Positions 1 through 5,139 of a DNA stretch of 5,139 nt are shown in pieces. The position numbers and the translations under genes are program-made. The notes beneath the pieces are model-generated. The model searched no databases. It was not told the DNA's origin and worked only from the letters and a program-made list of their open reading frames with translations. Positions within the stretch are counted from its first letter, which is position 1. The number at the start of each line of letters is the position of its first letter. The DNA is taken from contig CANFZJ010000245.1 of the NCBI GenBank assembly GCA_947451445.1, forward strand, positions 1 through 5,139, in the 5' to 3' direction. This DNA comes from Comamonadaceae bacterium (GTDB lineage Bacteria; Pseudomonadota; Gammaproteobacteria; Burkholderiales; Burkholderiaceae_C).

Positions 1-1
1 C

Positions 2-907
2 GAAATGCGCCAGACCGTAGACGAAAAGCTGCAAACCACGCTGGAAACCCGCCTGGGCGAGAGCTTCAAGCAGGTGGCCGACCGGCTGGAGCAGGTGCAC
101 AAAGGCCTGGGCGAAATGCAATCCTTGGCCCAAGGCGTGGGCGACCTGCAGCGCGTGCTGACCAACGTCAAAACCCGGGGCATGTTTGGCGAGGTGCAGC
201 TAGAGAACCTGCTGGAGCAGGTGCTGACGCCCGAGCAGTACGGCAAGCAGATCGAAACCAAGCCGCGCAGCAACCAGCGGGTGGACTTTGCCGTGCGCTT
301 CCCCGGCCGCAGTGCCGACGGCACGCCGGTCTGGCTGCCCATCGACGCCAAGTTCCCGCGCGACGACTACGAGCGCCTGCTCGACGCCCATGAGCGTGCC
401 GATGCGGTGGCTGCCGAAGCGTCCGCCAAGGCGCTGGAAGCCCGTATCCGCGCCGAGGCCAAATCCATCTCAGAAAGCTACCTGGCGCCGCCCCACACTA
501 CCGACTTTGCTATCCTTTTCTTACCCATCGAGAGCCTGTACGCCGAGGTGCTGCGCCGCCCCGGCCTGATGGACAGCCTGCAGCGCGACTACCGCGTCAC
601 CCTGGCCGGGCCGACCACCTTGCTGGCCATGCTGAACAGCCTGCACATGGGCTTTCGCACCCTGGCGCTGGAGCAGCAGGCCAGCGAGGTGTGGAAGGTG
701 CTGGGCGCGGTCAAAACCGAGTTCGAGCGCTATGGCGAATGGGTGGCCCGCATCCGCGAACAGGTGCAAAAAGCCTCGGATACGCTGGACAAGGCGGATA
801 CCCGGACTAGGCAGATGCGGCGGGCGCTGAAGGTAGTGGAAGCCCTGCCCGACGCCGAGGCCCAGGCCTTGCTGCCCGCGCAGGCGGACTTGGACGACGG
901 GTTGTGA
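2..907 (+). CDS. rmuC: DNA recombination protein RmuC, C-terminal part (5' end outside window)
   Basis: This is the C-terminal about 300 residues of RmuC, a protein that in E. coli limits recombination between short inverted repeats and is predicted to be a nuclease-like protein of the PD-(D/E)xK group. The frame is open to the left edge, and full-length homologues are usually well over 400 residues, so the N-terminal membrane anchor and most of the coiled coil are missing. Counting from the Met codon at base 5, residues 1-55 are the end of a helical coiled coil. The conserved RmuC core follows: TRGMFGEVQLENLLE (57-71), RVDFAVRFP (92-100), LPIDAKFP (111-118), LFLPIESLYAEVL (171-183) and GPTTLLAMLNSLHMGFR (202-218). 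D94 with D114 and K116 fit the expected acidic-acidic-x-Lys nuclease pattern, which is inferred rather than proven. A second helical stretch closes the protein. The Met at base 5 is internal, not a start. The stop TGA (905-907) overlaps the GTG start of the next gene. Confidence 0.95.
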   Translation, partial: EMRQTVDEKLQTTLETRLGESFKQVADRLEQVHKGLGEMQSLAQGVGDLQRVLTNVKTRGMFGEVQLENLLEQVLTPEQYGKQIETKPRSNQRVDFAVRFPGRSADGTPVWLPIDAKFPRDDYERLLDAHERADAVAAEASAKALEARIRAEAKSISESYLAPPHTTDFAILFLPIESLYAEVLRRPGLMDSLQRDYRVTLAGPTTLLAMLNSLHMGFRTLALEQQASEVWKVLGAVKTEFERYGEWVARIREQVQKASDTLDKADTRTRQMRRALKVVEALPDAEAQALLPAQADLDDGL

Positions 908-2079
908 ACGCAGCGCTCGCGCGCCTTATCGCAGCCCAGGTGTGTCTGCACGCCTGCATGACCGGCATCCGCCTGGCTGCACCGCTGTGGGCTTTGCACC
1001 AGGGGTACAGCACGGCGGCGGTGGGGCTTTTACTGGCGCTGTTTTCCCTGACGGCAGTGTTCCTGGCCCTGCCTGCCGGGCGCTTTGCCGACCGCCATGG
1101 CTTGCGCCGTCCGGTGACGGCCAGCGTGGTGATGGCGCTGCTGGGGGCGGGCTTGGCGGTGGTGGTTCCGGCATTTGCGGTGCTGTGCCTGAGTGCCTTG
1201 TTGACCGGCGGGGCCACGGGCATGGCACAAATCGCACTGCAGCGCCATGTGGGCCGCGCAGCCGAGGGCGCGACCCAGCTGAAAAAGGTGTTTGGCTGGC
1301 TGGCGTTGGGGCCTGCCGTATCCAACTTTATCGGCCCCTTCAGCGCCGGGCTGGTGATCGACCATGCCGGGGCGGTGGCGGGCGACGCGACTGGCTTTCG
1401 GGCCGCGTTTGCATTGTTGGCGCTGCTGCCGCTGGTGACCTGGGCGTTGGTGCAGGGTGTGCAAGAGCTGCCGCCCATCCACCGCCCGGCAGGGGCCGCC
1501 AAGCCACGGGCGCTGGACCTGCTGCACGCGCCCATGTTCCGCCGCTTGCTGCTGGTGAACTGGCTTTTGTCGGCCTGCTGGGATGCGCATACGTTTGTGC
1601 TGCCCATTCTGGGCCACGAGCGGGCCTTAAGCGCCTCCACCATCGGCAGCATCCTGGGGGCGTTTGCCGTGGCCGCTGCTGCGGTGCGCATGGCCGTGCC
1701 TTTGCTGGCCGAGCGGCTGCGCGAATGGGTGGTGCTGGTGGGCGCGATGTGGACCACCGCCGTGCTGTTTGCGCTGTACCCGCTGGCCCCGGACGCGTTG
1801 GCGATGGGGGCGTGTTCGGTGGGCTTGGGGCTGGCGCTGGGTTCGGTGCAGCCCATGGTGATGAGCACCCTGCACCAGATCACCCCGGAGCACCGCCACG
1901 GCGAGGCGCTGGGCCTGCGGATGATGGTGGTCAACGCATCTAGCGTGTCCATGCCCATGCTGTTTGGCGCGGCCAGCGCCGTGGTGGGCGTGGCCGGGCT
2001 GTTTTGGGTAGTGGGGGCTGCCGTGGCGGGGGGCTCGCGGGTGGCGTGGAGCCTCAGAGCTGGTAAAAGCCCCGAATAG
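904..2079 (+). CDS. MFS family transporter, substrate unknown
   Basis: This gene encodes a 391-residue inner-membrane protein with about twelve hydrophobic segments in two halves. They are separated by a polar loop near residues 188-210 that contains a short Pro/Arg/Lys-rich stretch. The MFS motif A signature is present between the second and third helices as GRFADRHGLRR (residues 59-69, with D63 and the R68/R69 pair). That places it in the major facilitator superfamily, driven by proton or solute gradients. The substrate cannot be read from the sequence; a drug or metabolite exporter is a guess only. The start is GTG at 904, inside the rmuC stop (GTGA overlap). No strong Shine-Dalgarno lies upstream, so translation is probably coupled to rmuC. 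The last 8 codons overlap the end of the convergent LOG-family gene. The family call is secure; the exact start is likely but not proven. Confidence 0.88.
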   Translation: MNAALARLIAAQVCLHACMTGIRLAAPLWALHQGYSTAAVGLLLALFSLTAVFLALPAGRFADRHGLRRPVTASVVMALLGAGLAVVVPAFAVLCLSALLTGGATGMAQIALQRHVGRAAEGATQLKKVFGWLALGPAVSNFIGPFSAGLVIDHAGAVAGDATGFRAAFALLALLPLVTWALVQGVQELPPIHRPAGAAKPRALDLLHAPMFRRLLLVNWLLSACWDAHTFVLPILGHERALSASTIGSILGAFAVAAAAVRMAVPLLAERLREWVVLVGAMWTTAVLFALYPLAPDALAMGACSVGLGLALGSVQPMVMSTLHQITPEHRHGEALGLRMMVVNASSVSMPMLFGAASAVVGVAGLFWVVGAAVAGGSRVAWSLRAGKSPE

Positions 2080-2917
2080 CGTCCCACGCCGCCTGCGGGG
2101 TGTCCACAAAGTGGAACAAATCCATGTCGCTGGCGGAGATGGCACCTTCTTCGATCAGCAGGTCAAAGTTGATCAGTTTGCGCCAGTAGTCCGCGCCAAA
2201 CAGCACGATGGGCACCGGCTTGGCCTTGCTGGTTTGCACCAGGGTGACCACTTCAAACAGTTCGTCCAGCGTGCCAAACCCGCCCGGAAAGGCCACCAGG
2301 GCCTTGGCGCGCATCATGAAATGCATCTTGCGCAGCGCAAAGTAATGGAACTTGAAGTTCAGGCTGGGCGACACAAAGCGGTTGCCGCTGGTTTCAAACG
2401 GCAGGGCGATGCTCAGGCCTACGTTCAGCGCACCCATTTCATGGGCACCCCGGTTGGCCGCTTCCATGATGCCGGGGCCACCGCCGGTGCAGATGTAGAG
2501 CCGGTCCGCCGCCGGGCGGTGGGCGCTGTAGTTGGCGACCAGCCCGGCAAACAGGCGGGCCTGGTCGTAAAAGTGGGCGTTGCGCATGCGCCGCTCGGCT
2601 ACTTTCAGCGCGGCGGCGTTGCCGCTGGCCTGGGCGGTGGCCAGTTCGCGTTGTGCGTCTTCGGGCGCAGGGAAGCGGGCGCTGCCGAACACCACCACCG
2701 TGTTTTCAATGCCCTGGGCTTGCTGCTCCAGGTCGGGCTTGAGCATCTCCAACTGAAAGCGGATGCCCCGGGTTTCGCGGCGCAGCAGAAATTCGGGGTC
2801 TGAAAAAGCCACCCGGTAAGCATCGGCCGCCAGTGGCTGGCCTGCGTCGGAATGGGCTTGCAGGTCGGCCCAGGCGTTGGCTACGTTGCGGTCGTTGAGT
2901 TTGTCGGTGTTTTCCAT
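2054..2917 (-). CDS. LOG-family (TIGR00730) Rossmann-fold protein, probable nucleotide 5'-monophosphate phosphoribohydrolase
   Basis: This is a 287-residue cytoplasmic protein of the LOG family. Studied members cleave the N-glycosidic bond of nucleoside monophosphates, either cytokinin ribotides or AMP-type nucleotides. The family hallmarks are clear. A Rossmann strand and loop VVVFGSAR lies at 74-81, CTGGGPGIMEAANRGA at 143-158, ALRKMHFM at 194-201 (R196 and K197), and the catalytic PGGFGTLDELFE at 211-222 (E219 as the motif glutamate). Residues 1-70 form an extra N-terminal helical region, making this longer than the small plant-type LOG proteins of about 200 residues. The start ATG (complement of 2915-2917) is the only candidate upstream of the conserved core: an in-frame TAA lies at complement 2948-2950 with no start codon between. 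No Shine-Dalgarno is visible; the leader just upstream is pyrimidine-rich. The gene runs divergently from dctA and converges on the MFS gene. Older 'lysine decarboxylase' labels for this family are misleading. Confidence 0.92.
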   Translation of the reverse strand: MENTDKLNDRNVANAWADLQAHSDAGQPLAADAYRVAFSDPEFLLRRETRGIRFQLEMLKPDLEQQAQGIENTVVVFGSARFPAPEDAQRELATAQASGNAAALKVAERRMRNAHFYDQARLFAGLVANYSAHRPAADRLYICTGGGPGIMEAANRGAHEMGALNVGLSIALPFETSGNRFVSPSLNFKFHYFALRKMHFMMRAKALVAFPGGFGTLDELFEVVTLVQTSKAKPVPIVLFGADYWRKLINFDLLIEEGAISASDMDLFHFVDTPQAAWDAIRGFYQL

Positions 2918-2972
2918 GGAGGGATTGTGGGCTTGGTAGATGACAGTTTATGGCGGTATGGCGCAATGGGTG

Positions 2973-2984
2973 GGGGTTAACCCC
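2973..2984. promoter_or_regulatory. Perfect 12-base palindrome, possible operator
   Basis: GGGGTTAACCCC is a perfect palindrome with no loop, which suits binding by a dimeric protein on DNA better than an RNA hairpin. It lies 56 bases upstream of the LOG start and 117 bases upstream of the dctA start, so a regulator bound here could affect either or both genes. No regulator is encoded in the window and I do not recognise the site. Chance occurrence is possible. Confidence 0.3.
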
Positions 2985-3048
2985 GGGTGGCTTACTGTAT
3001 TTTCCACACTGGCGCGGCGTCCGGTTGAAGGCTACATTGTTTTACGGC

Positions 3049-3085
3049 GCGGGCCATCTTTTGCTGGCACGCTTGTTTTTTTATT
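3049..3085 (+). promoter_or_regulatory. Terminator-like hairpin with T tract in the dctA leader, possible attenuator
   Basis: GCGGGCCA (3049-3056) pairs with TGGCACGC (3065-3072) around an 8-base loop. This gives seven base pairs with one G/A mismatch (3052/3069). It is followed at once by TTGTTTTTTTATT (3073-3085), with seven consecutive T at 3076-3082. That is the layout of an intrinsic terminator on the plus strand. The only gene upstream lies on the other strand, so this is best explained as a leader element of dctA or as chance. It ends four bases before the dctA ribosome binding site. The stem is only moderately strong. Confidence 0.4.
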
Positions 3086-3089
3086 CACC

Positions 3090-3093
3090 AAGG
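3090..3093 (+). promoter_or_regulatory. Ribosome binding site of dctA (decides the start)
   Basis: AAGG ends 8 bases before the ATG at 3102. It supports that start over the in-frame ATG at 2940, which would add 54 residues with no resemblance to known DctA N-termini. Confidence 0.7.
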
Positions 3094-3101
3094 TTTGCCC
3101 C

Positions 3102-4448
3102 ATGCAATCAGGCACGTCCACTCCCAAAAAACCGTTTTACAAGTCCCTGTATCTGCAGGTTGTTTTTGCCGTGGTCGTGGGTGTCGCCCTGGGCCATTTG
3201 CGCCCCGACCTGGGCACCGAGATGAAGCCGCTGGGCGATGGTTTCATCAAGCTGATCAAGATGCTGATCGCCCCCATCATTTTTTGCACCGTGGTGGTCG
3301 GTATTGCCGGCATGGAAGACATGAAAAAGGTCGGCAAGACCGGCGGCCTGGCGCTGCTGTACTTTGAGGTCATGAGCACGCTGGCGCTGATCGTTGGCCT
3401 GATTACGGTGAACCTGATCGCCCCTGGTAACGGTATGCATGTGGATGCCTCCACGCTGGACACCAAGGGCATTGCCGCCTTCACCGGCCCCGGCAAGATG
3501 GCCAGCACCACCGATTTCCTGCTGAACGTCATCCCCAGCACCGTGGTGGATGCGTTTGCCAAGGGTGAAATCTTGCAGGTACTGCTGTTTGCCGTGCTGT
3601 TTGGCTTTGCGTTGCACAAGTTCGGTGGCCGTGGCACGCTGATTTTTGACTTCATCGAAAAGTTTTCGCACGTGATGTTCGACATCGTGGGCGTGGTGAT
3701 GAAAGTGGCCCCCATCGGTGCCTTCGGTGCCATGTCGTTCACCATCGGCAAATACGGCATCGCCTCGCTGTTCTCGCTGGGCAAGCTGATGGGCACTTTC
3801 TACCTGACCTGCCTGGTGTTCGTGCTGGTGATTCTGGGCATCGTGGCCCGCCTGCATGGTTTCAGCATCCTCAAGTTCATCAAATACATCAAAGAAGAGC
3901 TGCTGATCGTGCTGGGCACCTCGTCCAGCGAGTCGGTGCTGCCGCGCATGATGGAGAAAATGGAAAACCTGGGTGCCAAGAAGTCCGTCGTCGGCCTGGT
4001 CATTCCCACGGGTTATTCGTTCAACCTGGACGGCACCTCCATCTACCTGACCATGGCCGCGGTGTTCATCGCCCAGGCTACCGATACCCCGATGACCATC
4101 GCCCAGCAGATCACCTTGCTGCTGGTGCTGCTGCTCACCTCCAAGGGCGCAGCAGGCGTGACCGGCAGCGGCTTCATCGTGCTGGCGGCCACGCTGTCGG
4201 CGGTAGGCCATGTGCCCGTGGCGGGCCTGGCGCTGATTCTGGGCATTGACCGCTTCATGTCCGAAGCCCGCGCCCTGACCAACCTGGTCGGCAACGGCGT
4301 GGCCACCATCGTGGTCGCCAAGTGGACGGGCGACCTGGACACCCAACGCCTCGCCGCCGCGCTGAACAACGAAACCTGGGAAGACGCCAACGCGCCGGAA
4401 GCGATTTTGGACAAAACGACCACGAAGATGGCCGCGTCTAACCATTAA
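3102..4448 (+). CDS. dctA: C4-dicarboxylate:cation symporter DctA
   Basis: DctA is an inner-membrane carrier that takes up succinate, fumarate and malate with cations (protons in E. coli). At 448 residues it matches the usual family length. The N-terminus reads PFYKSLYLQVVFAVVVGVAL (11-30), as in other DctA proteins. The dicarboxylate/amino acid:cation symporter signatures follow in order: the serine-rich hairpin GTSSSES (272-278), PTGYSFNLDGTSIY (302-315, NLDGT at 308-312), SKGAAGVTGSGF (348-359 region), and the substrate helix around GIDRFMSEARALTN (381-394). Aligned by eye to the archaeal aspartate transporter GltPh, R390 matches the side-chain carboxylate-binding Arg397. S387 replaces the amine-binding Asp394, and N398 replaces the sodium ligand Asp405. 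This favours a dicarboxylate without an amino group and possibly proton coupling. The gene appears monocistronic, with a strong terminator 69 bases after the stop. No two-component regulator (DctB/DctD) is in view. Confidence 0.95.
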   Translation: MQSGTSTPKKPFYKSLYLQVVFAVVVGVALGHLRPDLGTEMKPLGDGFIKLIKMLIAPIIFCTVVVGIAGMEDMKKVGKTGGLALLYFEVMSTLALIVGLITVNLIAPGNGMHVDASTLDTKGIAAFTGPGKMASTTDFLLNVIPSTVVDAFAKGEILQVLLFAVLFGFALHKFGGRGTLIFDFIEKFSHVMFDIVGVVMKVAPIGAFGAMSFTIGKYGIASLFSLGKLMGTFYLTCLVFVLVILGIVARLHGFSILKFIKYIKEELLIVLGTSSSESVLPRMMEKMENLGAKKSVVGLVIPTGYSFNLDGTSIYLTMAAVFIAQATDTPMTIAQQITLLLVLLLTSKGAAGVTGSGFIVLAATLSAVGHVPVAGLALILGIDRFMSEARALTNLVGNGVATIVVAKWTGDLDTQRLAAALNNETWEDANAPEAILDKTTTKMAASNH

Positions 4449-4503
4449 ATAGGCCGCTACTGCAGGTTCTATATGCGGCGGCAGCTATTGAATAAATAGC
4501 AGC
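4449..4503. repeat. Palindromic intergenic repeat-like element (Comamonadaceae type, degenerate)
   Basis: Directly after the dctA stop lie two inverted repeats in tandem. The first is GCCGC (4453-4457) with GCGGC (4475-4479), imperfectly extended inward. The second is perfect: GCTATT (4484-4489) and AATAGC (4495-4500) around GAATA. The order AGGCCGCT, a central hairpin, then AGCTATT...AATAGC resembles a short repeat I recall in many intergenic regions of Rhodoferax, Polaromonas and Acidovorax genomes. Only one copy is in this window, so repetition cannot be shown here. It has no T tract and is not itself a good terminator. Confidence 0.4.
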
Positions 4504-4516
4504 CAAGTCTGCACCA

Positions 4517-4558
4517 CGGGAGGCACTTCGGTAACGGAGTGGCCTCCCGCTGTGTTTT
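4517..4558 (+). terminator. Rho-independent terminator after dctA
   Basis: The left arm CGGGAGGCACTTCG (4517-4530) pairs with 4535-4549 around the loop GTAA. This gives 14 base pairs including one T-G wobble, with a single bulged G on the right arm near 4542. GTAA is a GNRA-type tetraloop, which adds stability. A short T-rich tail follows (TGTTTT, 4553-4558). It closes the dctA transcript and separates it from the nuclease gene. The tail is short and starts three bases after the stem, so read-through is possible. Confidence 0.75.
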
Positions 4559-4598
4559 GGTGGCCAGCGGCGGCGTAAAGTCGAACACCTACCACTGC

Positions 4599-4604
4599 AA
4601 GGAG
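4599..4604 (+). promoter_or_regulatory. Ribosome binding site of the S1/P1 nuclease gene
   Basis: AAGGAG lies five bases before the ATG at 4610 and is the strongest Shine-Dalgarno in the window. It supports that start and shows that this gene has its own initiation site rather than depending on dctA. No convincing promoter is visible between the terminator and this site. Confidence 0.75.
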
Positions 4605-4609
4605 ACACC

Positions 4610-5139
4610 ATGCCACATCCACACACTGCCCGCCGCTGGAGGCTGTGGGCCTGGGTTTGTTGGGCGATGCTCGGGATTGCGCCGCTGCCCGCCCAGGCCT
4701 GGGGCCACCAGGGGCACATGGTGGTGGGGGCGGTTGCCGACCAGCTGCTGACGCCCAGTGCGCGGGCCGGGCTGCAGCGCGACCTGGGGCTGACGCTGGC
4801 GCAGGCGGCACCCTGGGCCGACTGCGCCAAAGGCGTGGGCCTGGGTGCGCGTGGGTTCGAGTACGCATCGGACACCCGCTGGCCGTCGCCCGCCTGCGCC
4901 CGTTTCGAGACGGTCGAGGGCACCAAGGCCATGCAGGACTACGCCGCCCGCAACTGGAACACCTGCGGCCAGCCGCGCGACTGCCACAAGGCCTACCACT
5001 ACACCGACGTGGCCTACCAGCACACCGACTACCAGCGCCGTTATGTGGGCACCCACGACCATGATCTGGTGCAGGCCATCAACGCCGCGGTGGCCCAGTT
5101 GCAAGGCAAGCCCGTGCCCGCGCCGTTCAGCATCAAGAC
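4610..5139 (+). CDS. Secreted S1/P1-type zinc-dependent nuclease, N-terminal part (3' end outside window)
   Basis: The first 176 residues of an S1/P1 nuclease are present; the frame is open to the right edge. These trinuclear-zinc enzymes cut single-stranded DNA and RNA and can act as 3'-nucleotidases. Residues 1-30 form a signal peptide: Arg-rich start, Trp/Leu/Ala hydrophobic core, and AQA before the cleavage site. Cleavage there exposes W31, equivalent to Trp1 of P1 nuclease, whose backbone amine and carbonyl bind zinc. Other predicted ligands visible are H36 (P1 His6) in WGHQGH, D71 (Asp45) in WADCAKG, and H130 (His60) in YHYTDV. The remaining ligands lie beyond the window. Between D71 and H130 there is a longer segment than in fungal P1, with four cysteines (C72, C96, C119, C125), as I recall for bacterial homologues; the spacing would allow disulfides. 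The protein is probably periplasmic or secreted, scavenging nucleotides or phosphate. No partner gene is visible. Confidence 0.92.
   Translation, partial: MPHPHTARRWRLWAWVCWAMLGIAPLPAQAWGHQGHMVVGAVADQLLTPSARAGLQRDLGLTLAQAAPWADCAKGVGLGARGFEYASDTRWPSPACARFETVEGTKAMQDYAARNWNTCGQPRDCHKAYHYTDVAYQHTDYQRRYVGTHDHDLVQAINAAVAQLQGKPVPAPFSIK

Larger units (their letters stand above)
2918..3101. other. Divergent intergenic region between the LOG-family gene and dctA
   Basis: This 184-base spacer must hold the promoters of both divergent genes. I found no pair of -35 and -10 boxes with correct spacing that I would defend on either strand. ATGACA (2940-2945) is a close match to a sigma-70 -35 box but has no matching -10 partner. 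The visible structures are the 12-base palindrome at 2973-2984, a 7-base direct repeat GGCGCGG (3011-3017 and 3046-3052), and the hairpin plus T tract at 3049-3085. The frame of dctA stays open back to 2940, but the translation there has no family support. Confidence 0.6.

Noticed and set aside
807..2087. 426-residue open frame antisense to the MFS gene
   Set aside because: Low-complexity Ala/Thr/Ser/Arg/Pro composition, no domain, and it mirrors a clear MFS protein; codon-bias artefact.
2111..2803. 230-residue plus-strand open frame across the LOG gene
   Set aside because: Gly/His/Gln-rich with no family resemblance; the minus strand carries all LOG motifs.
2054..2917. 'Lysine decarboxylase' annotation for the LOG-family gene
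   Set aside because: The PGGxGTxxE motif was historically labelled this way, but characterised members are nucleotide phosphoribohydrolases and no pyridoxal-phosphate decarboxylase features are present.
2940..3101. 54-residue N-terminal extension of DctA from the ATG at 2940
   Set aside because: It does not resemble known DctA N-termini, would cross the likely promoter and the leader hairpin, and has no ribosome binding site; the ATG at 3102 does.
3108..4445. 445-residue open frame antisense to the whole of dctA
   Set aside because: It is rich in His, Gln and Gly with no recognisable domain, as expected of an antisense shadow of a GC-biased gene. The sense frame is a complete, well-conserved DctA.
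4617..4650. Twin-arginine (Tat) signal at R8-R9 of the nuclease
   Set aside because: The residues after the arginine pair (W-R-L) do not match the usual x-F-L-K pattern and the rest looks like an ordinary Sec signal peptide.
4645..5064. Plus-strand 139-residue frame, and a 171-residue minus-strand frame (4589-5104), over the nuclease gene
   Set aside because: Both are out of frame with the S1/P1 coding sequence, which has a signal peptide, zinc ligands and a strong ribosome binding site.
1..5139. A multi-gene defence, mobile or otherwise novel system
   Set aside because: Every coding region longer than a few hundred bases belongs to a known family, and there are no direct-repeat arrays, transposases, toxin-antitoxin pairs or integrase sites in view.

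Overview
The window reads as an ordinary chromosomal stretch from a high-GC betaproteobacterium, most likely a member of the Comamonadaceae (Rhodoferax/Acidovorax-like). The assignment rests on protein recollection (the style of the RmuC, LOG-family, DctA and S1/P1 proteins), strong G/C third-position bias, and a short intergenic palindromic element of a kind I recall from that family. No database search was possible.

Layout, left to right. (1) 2-907, plus strand: the C-terminal part of RmuC, cut by the left window edge. (2) 904-2079, plus: a 391-residue major facilitator superfamily transporter whose GTG start overlaps the rmuC stop by 4 bases, so the two are probably co-transcribed and translationally coupled. 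(3) 2054-2917, minus: a LOG-family (TIGR00730) Rossmann-fold protein whose 3' end overlaps the 3' end of the MFS gene by 26 bases, tail to tail. (4) 2918-3101: a 184-base divergent intergenic region with a perfect 12-base palindrome and, just before the next gene, a hairpin followed by a T tract that resembles an intrinsic terminator. (5) 3102-4448, plus: dctA, a C4-dicarboxylate symporter. (6) 4449-4609: a 161-base intergenic region with a degenerate palindromic repeat-like element and a strong rho-independent terminator. (7) 4610 to the right edge, plus: the N-terminal 176 residues of a secreted S1/P1-type zinc nuclease.

The genes do not form one pathway. RmuC (DNA maintenance) plus MFS form one transcription unit. 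The LOG protein (nucleotide metabolism) stands alone on the other strand. DctA brings C4-dicarboxylates across the inner membrane and appears monocistronic, closed by its own terminator. The S1/P1 nuclease has its own ribosome binding site and signal peptide and probably degrades nucleic acid outside the cytoplasm.

I see no mobile element, CRISPR array, tRNA or rRNA, and no convincing novel multi-gene system. The observations most worth checking are non-coding: the terminator-like hairpin in the dctA leader, the intergenic repeat-like element after dctA, and the palindrome between the divergent genes.
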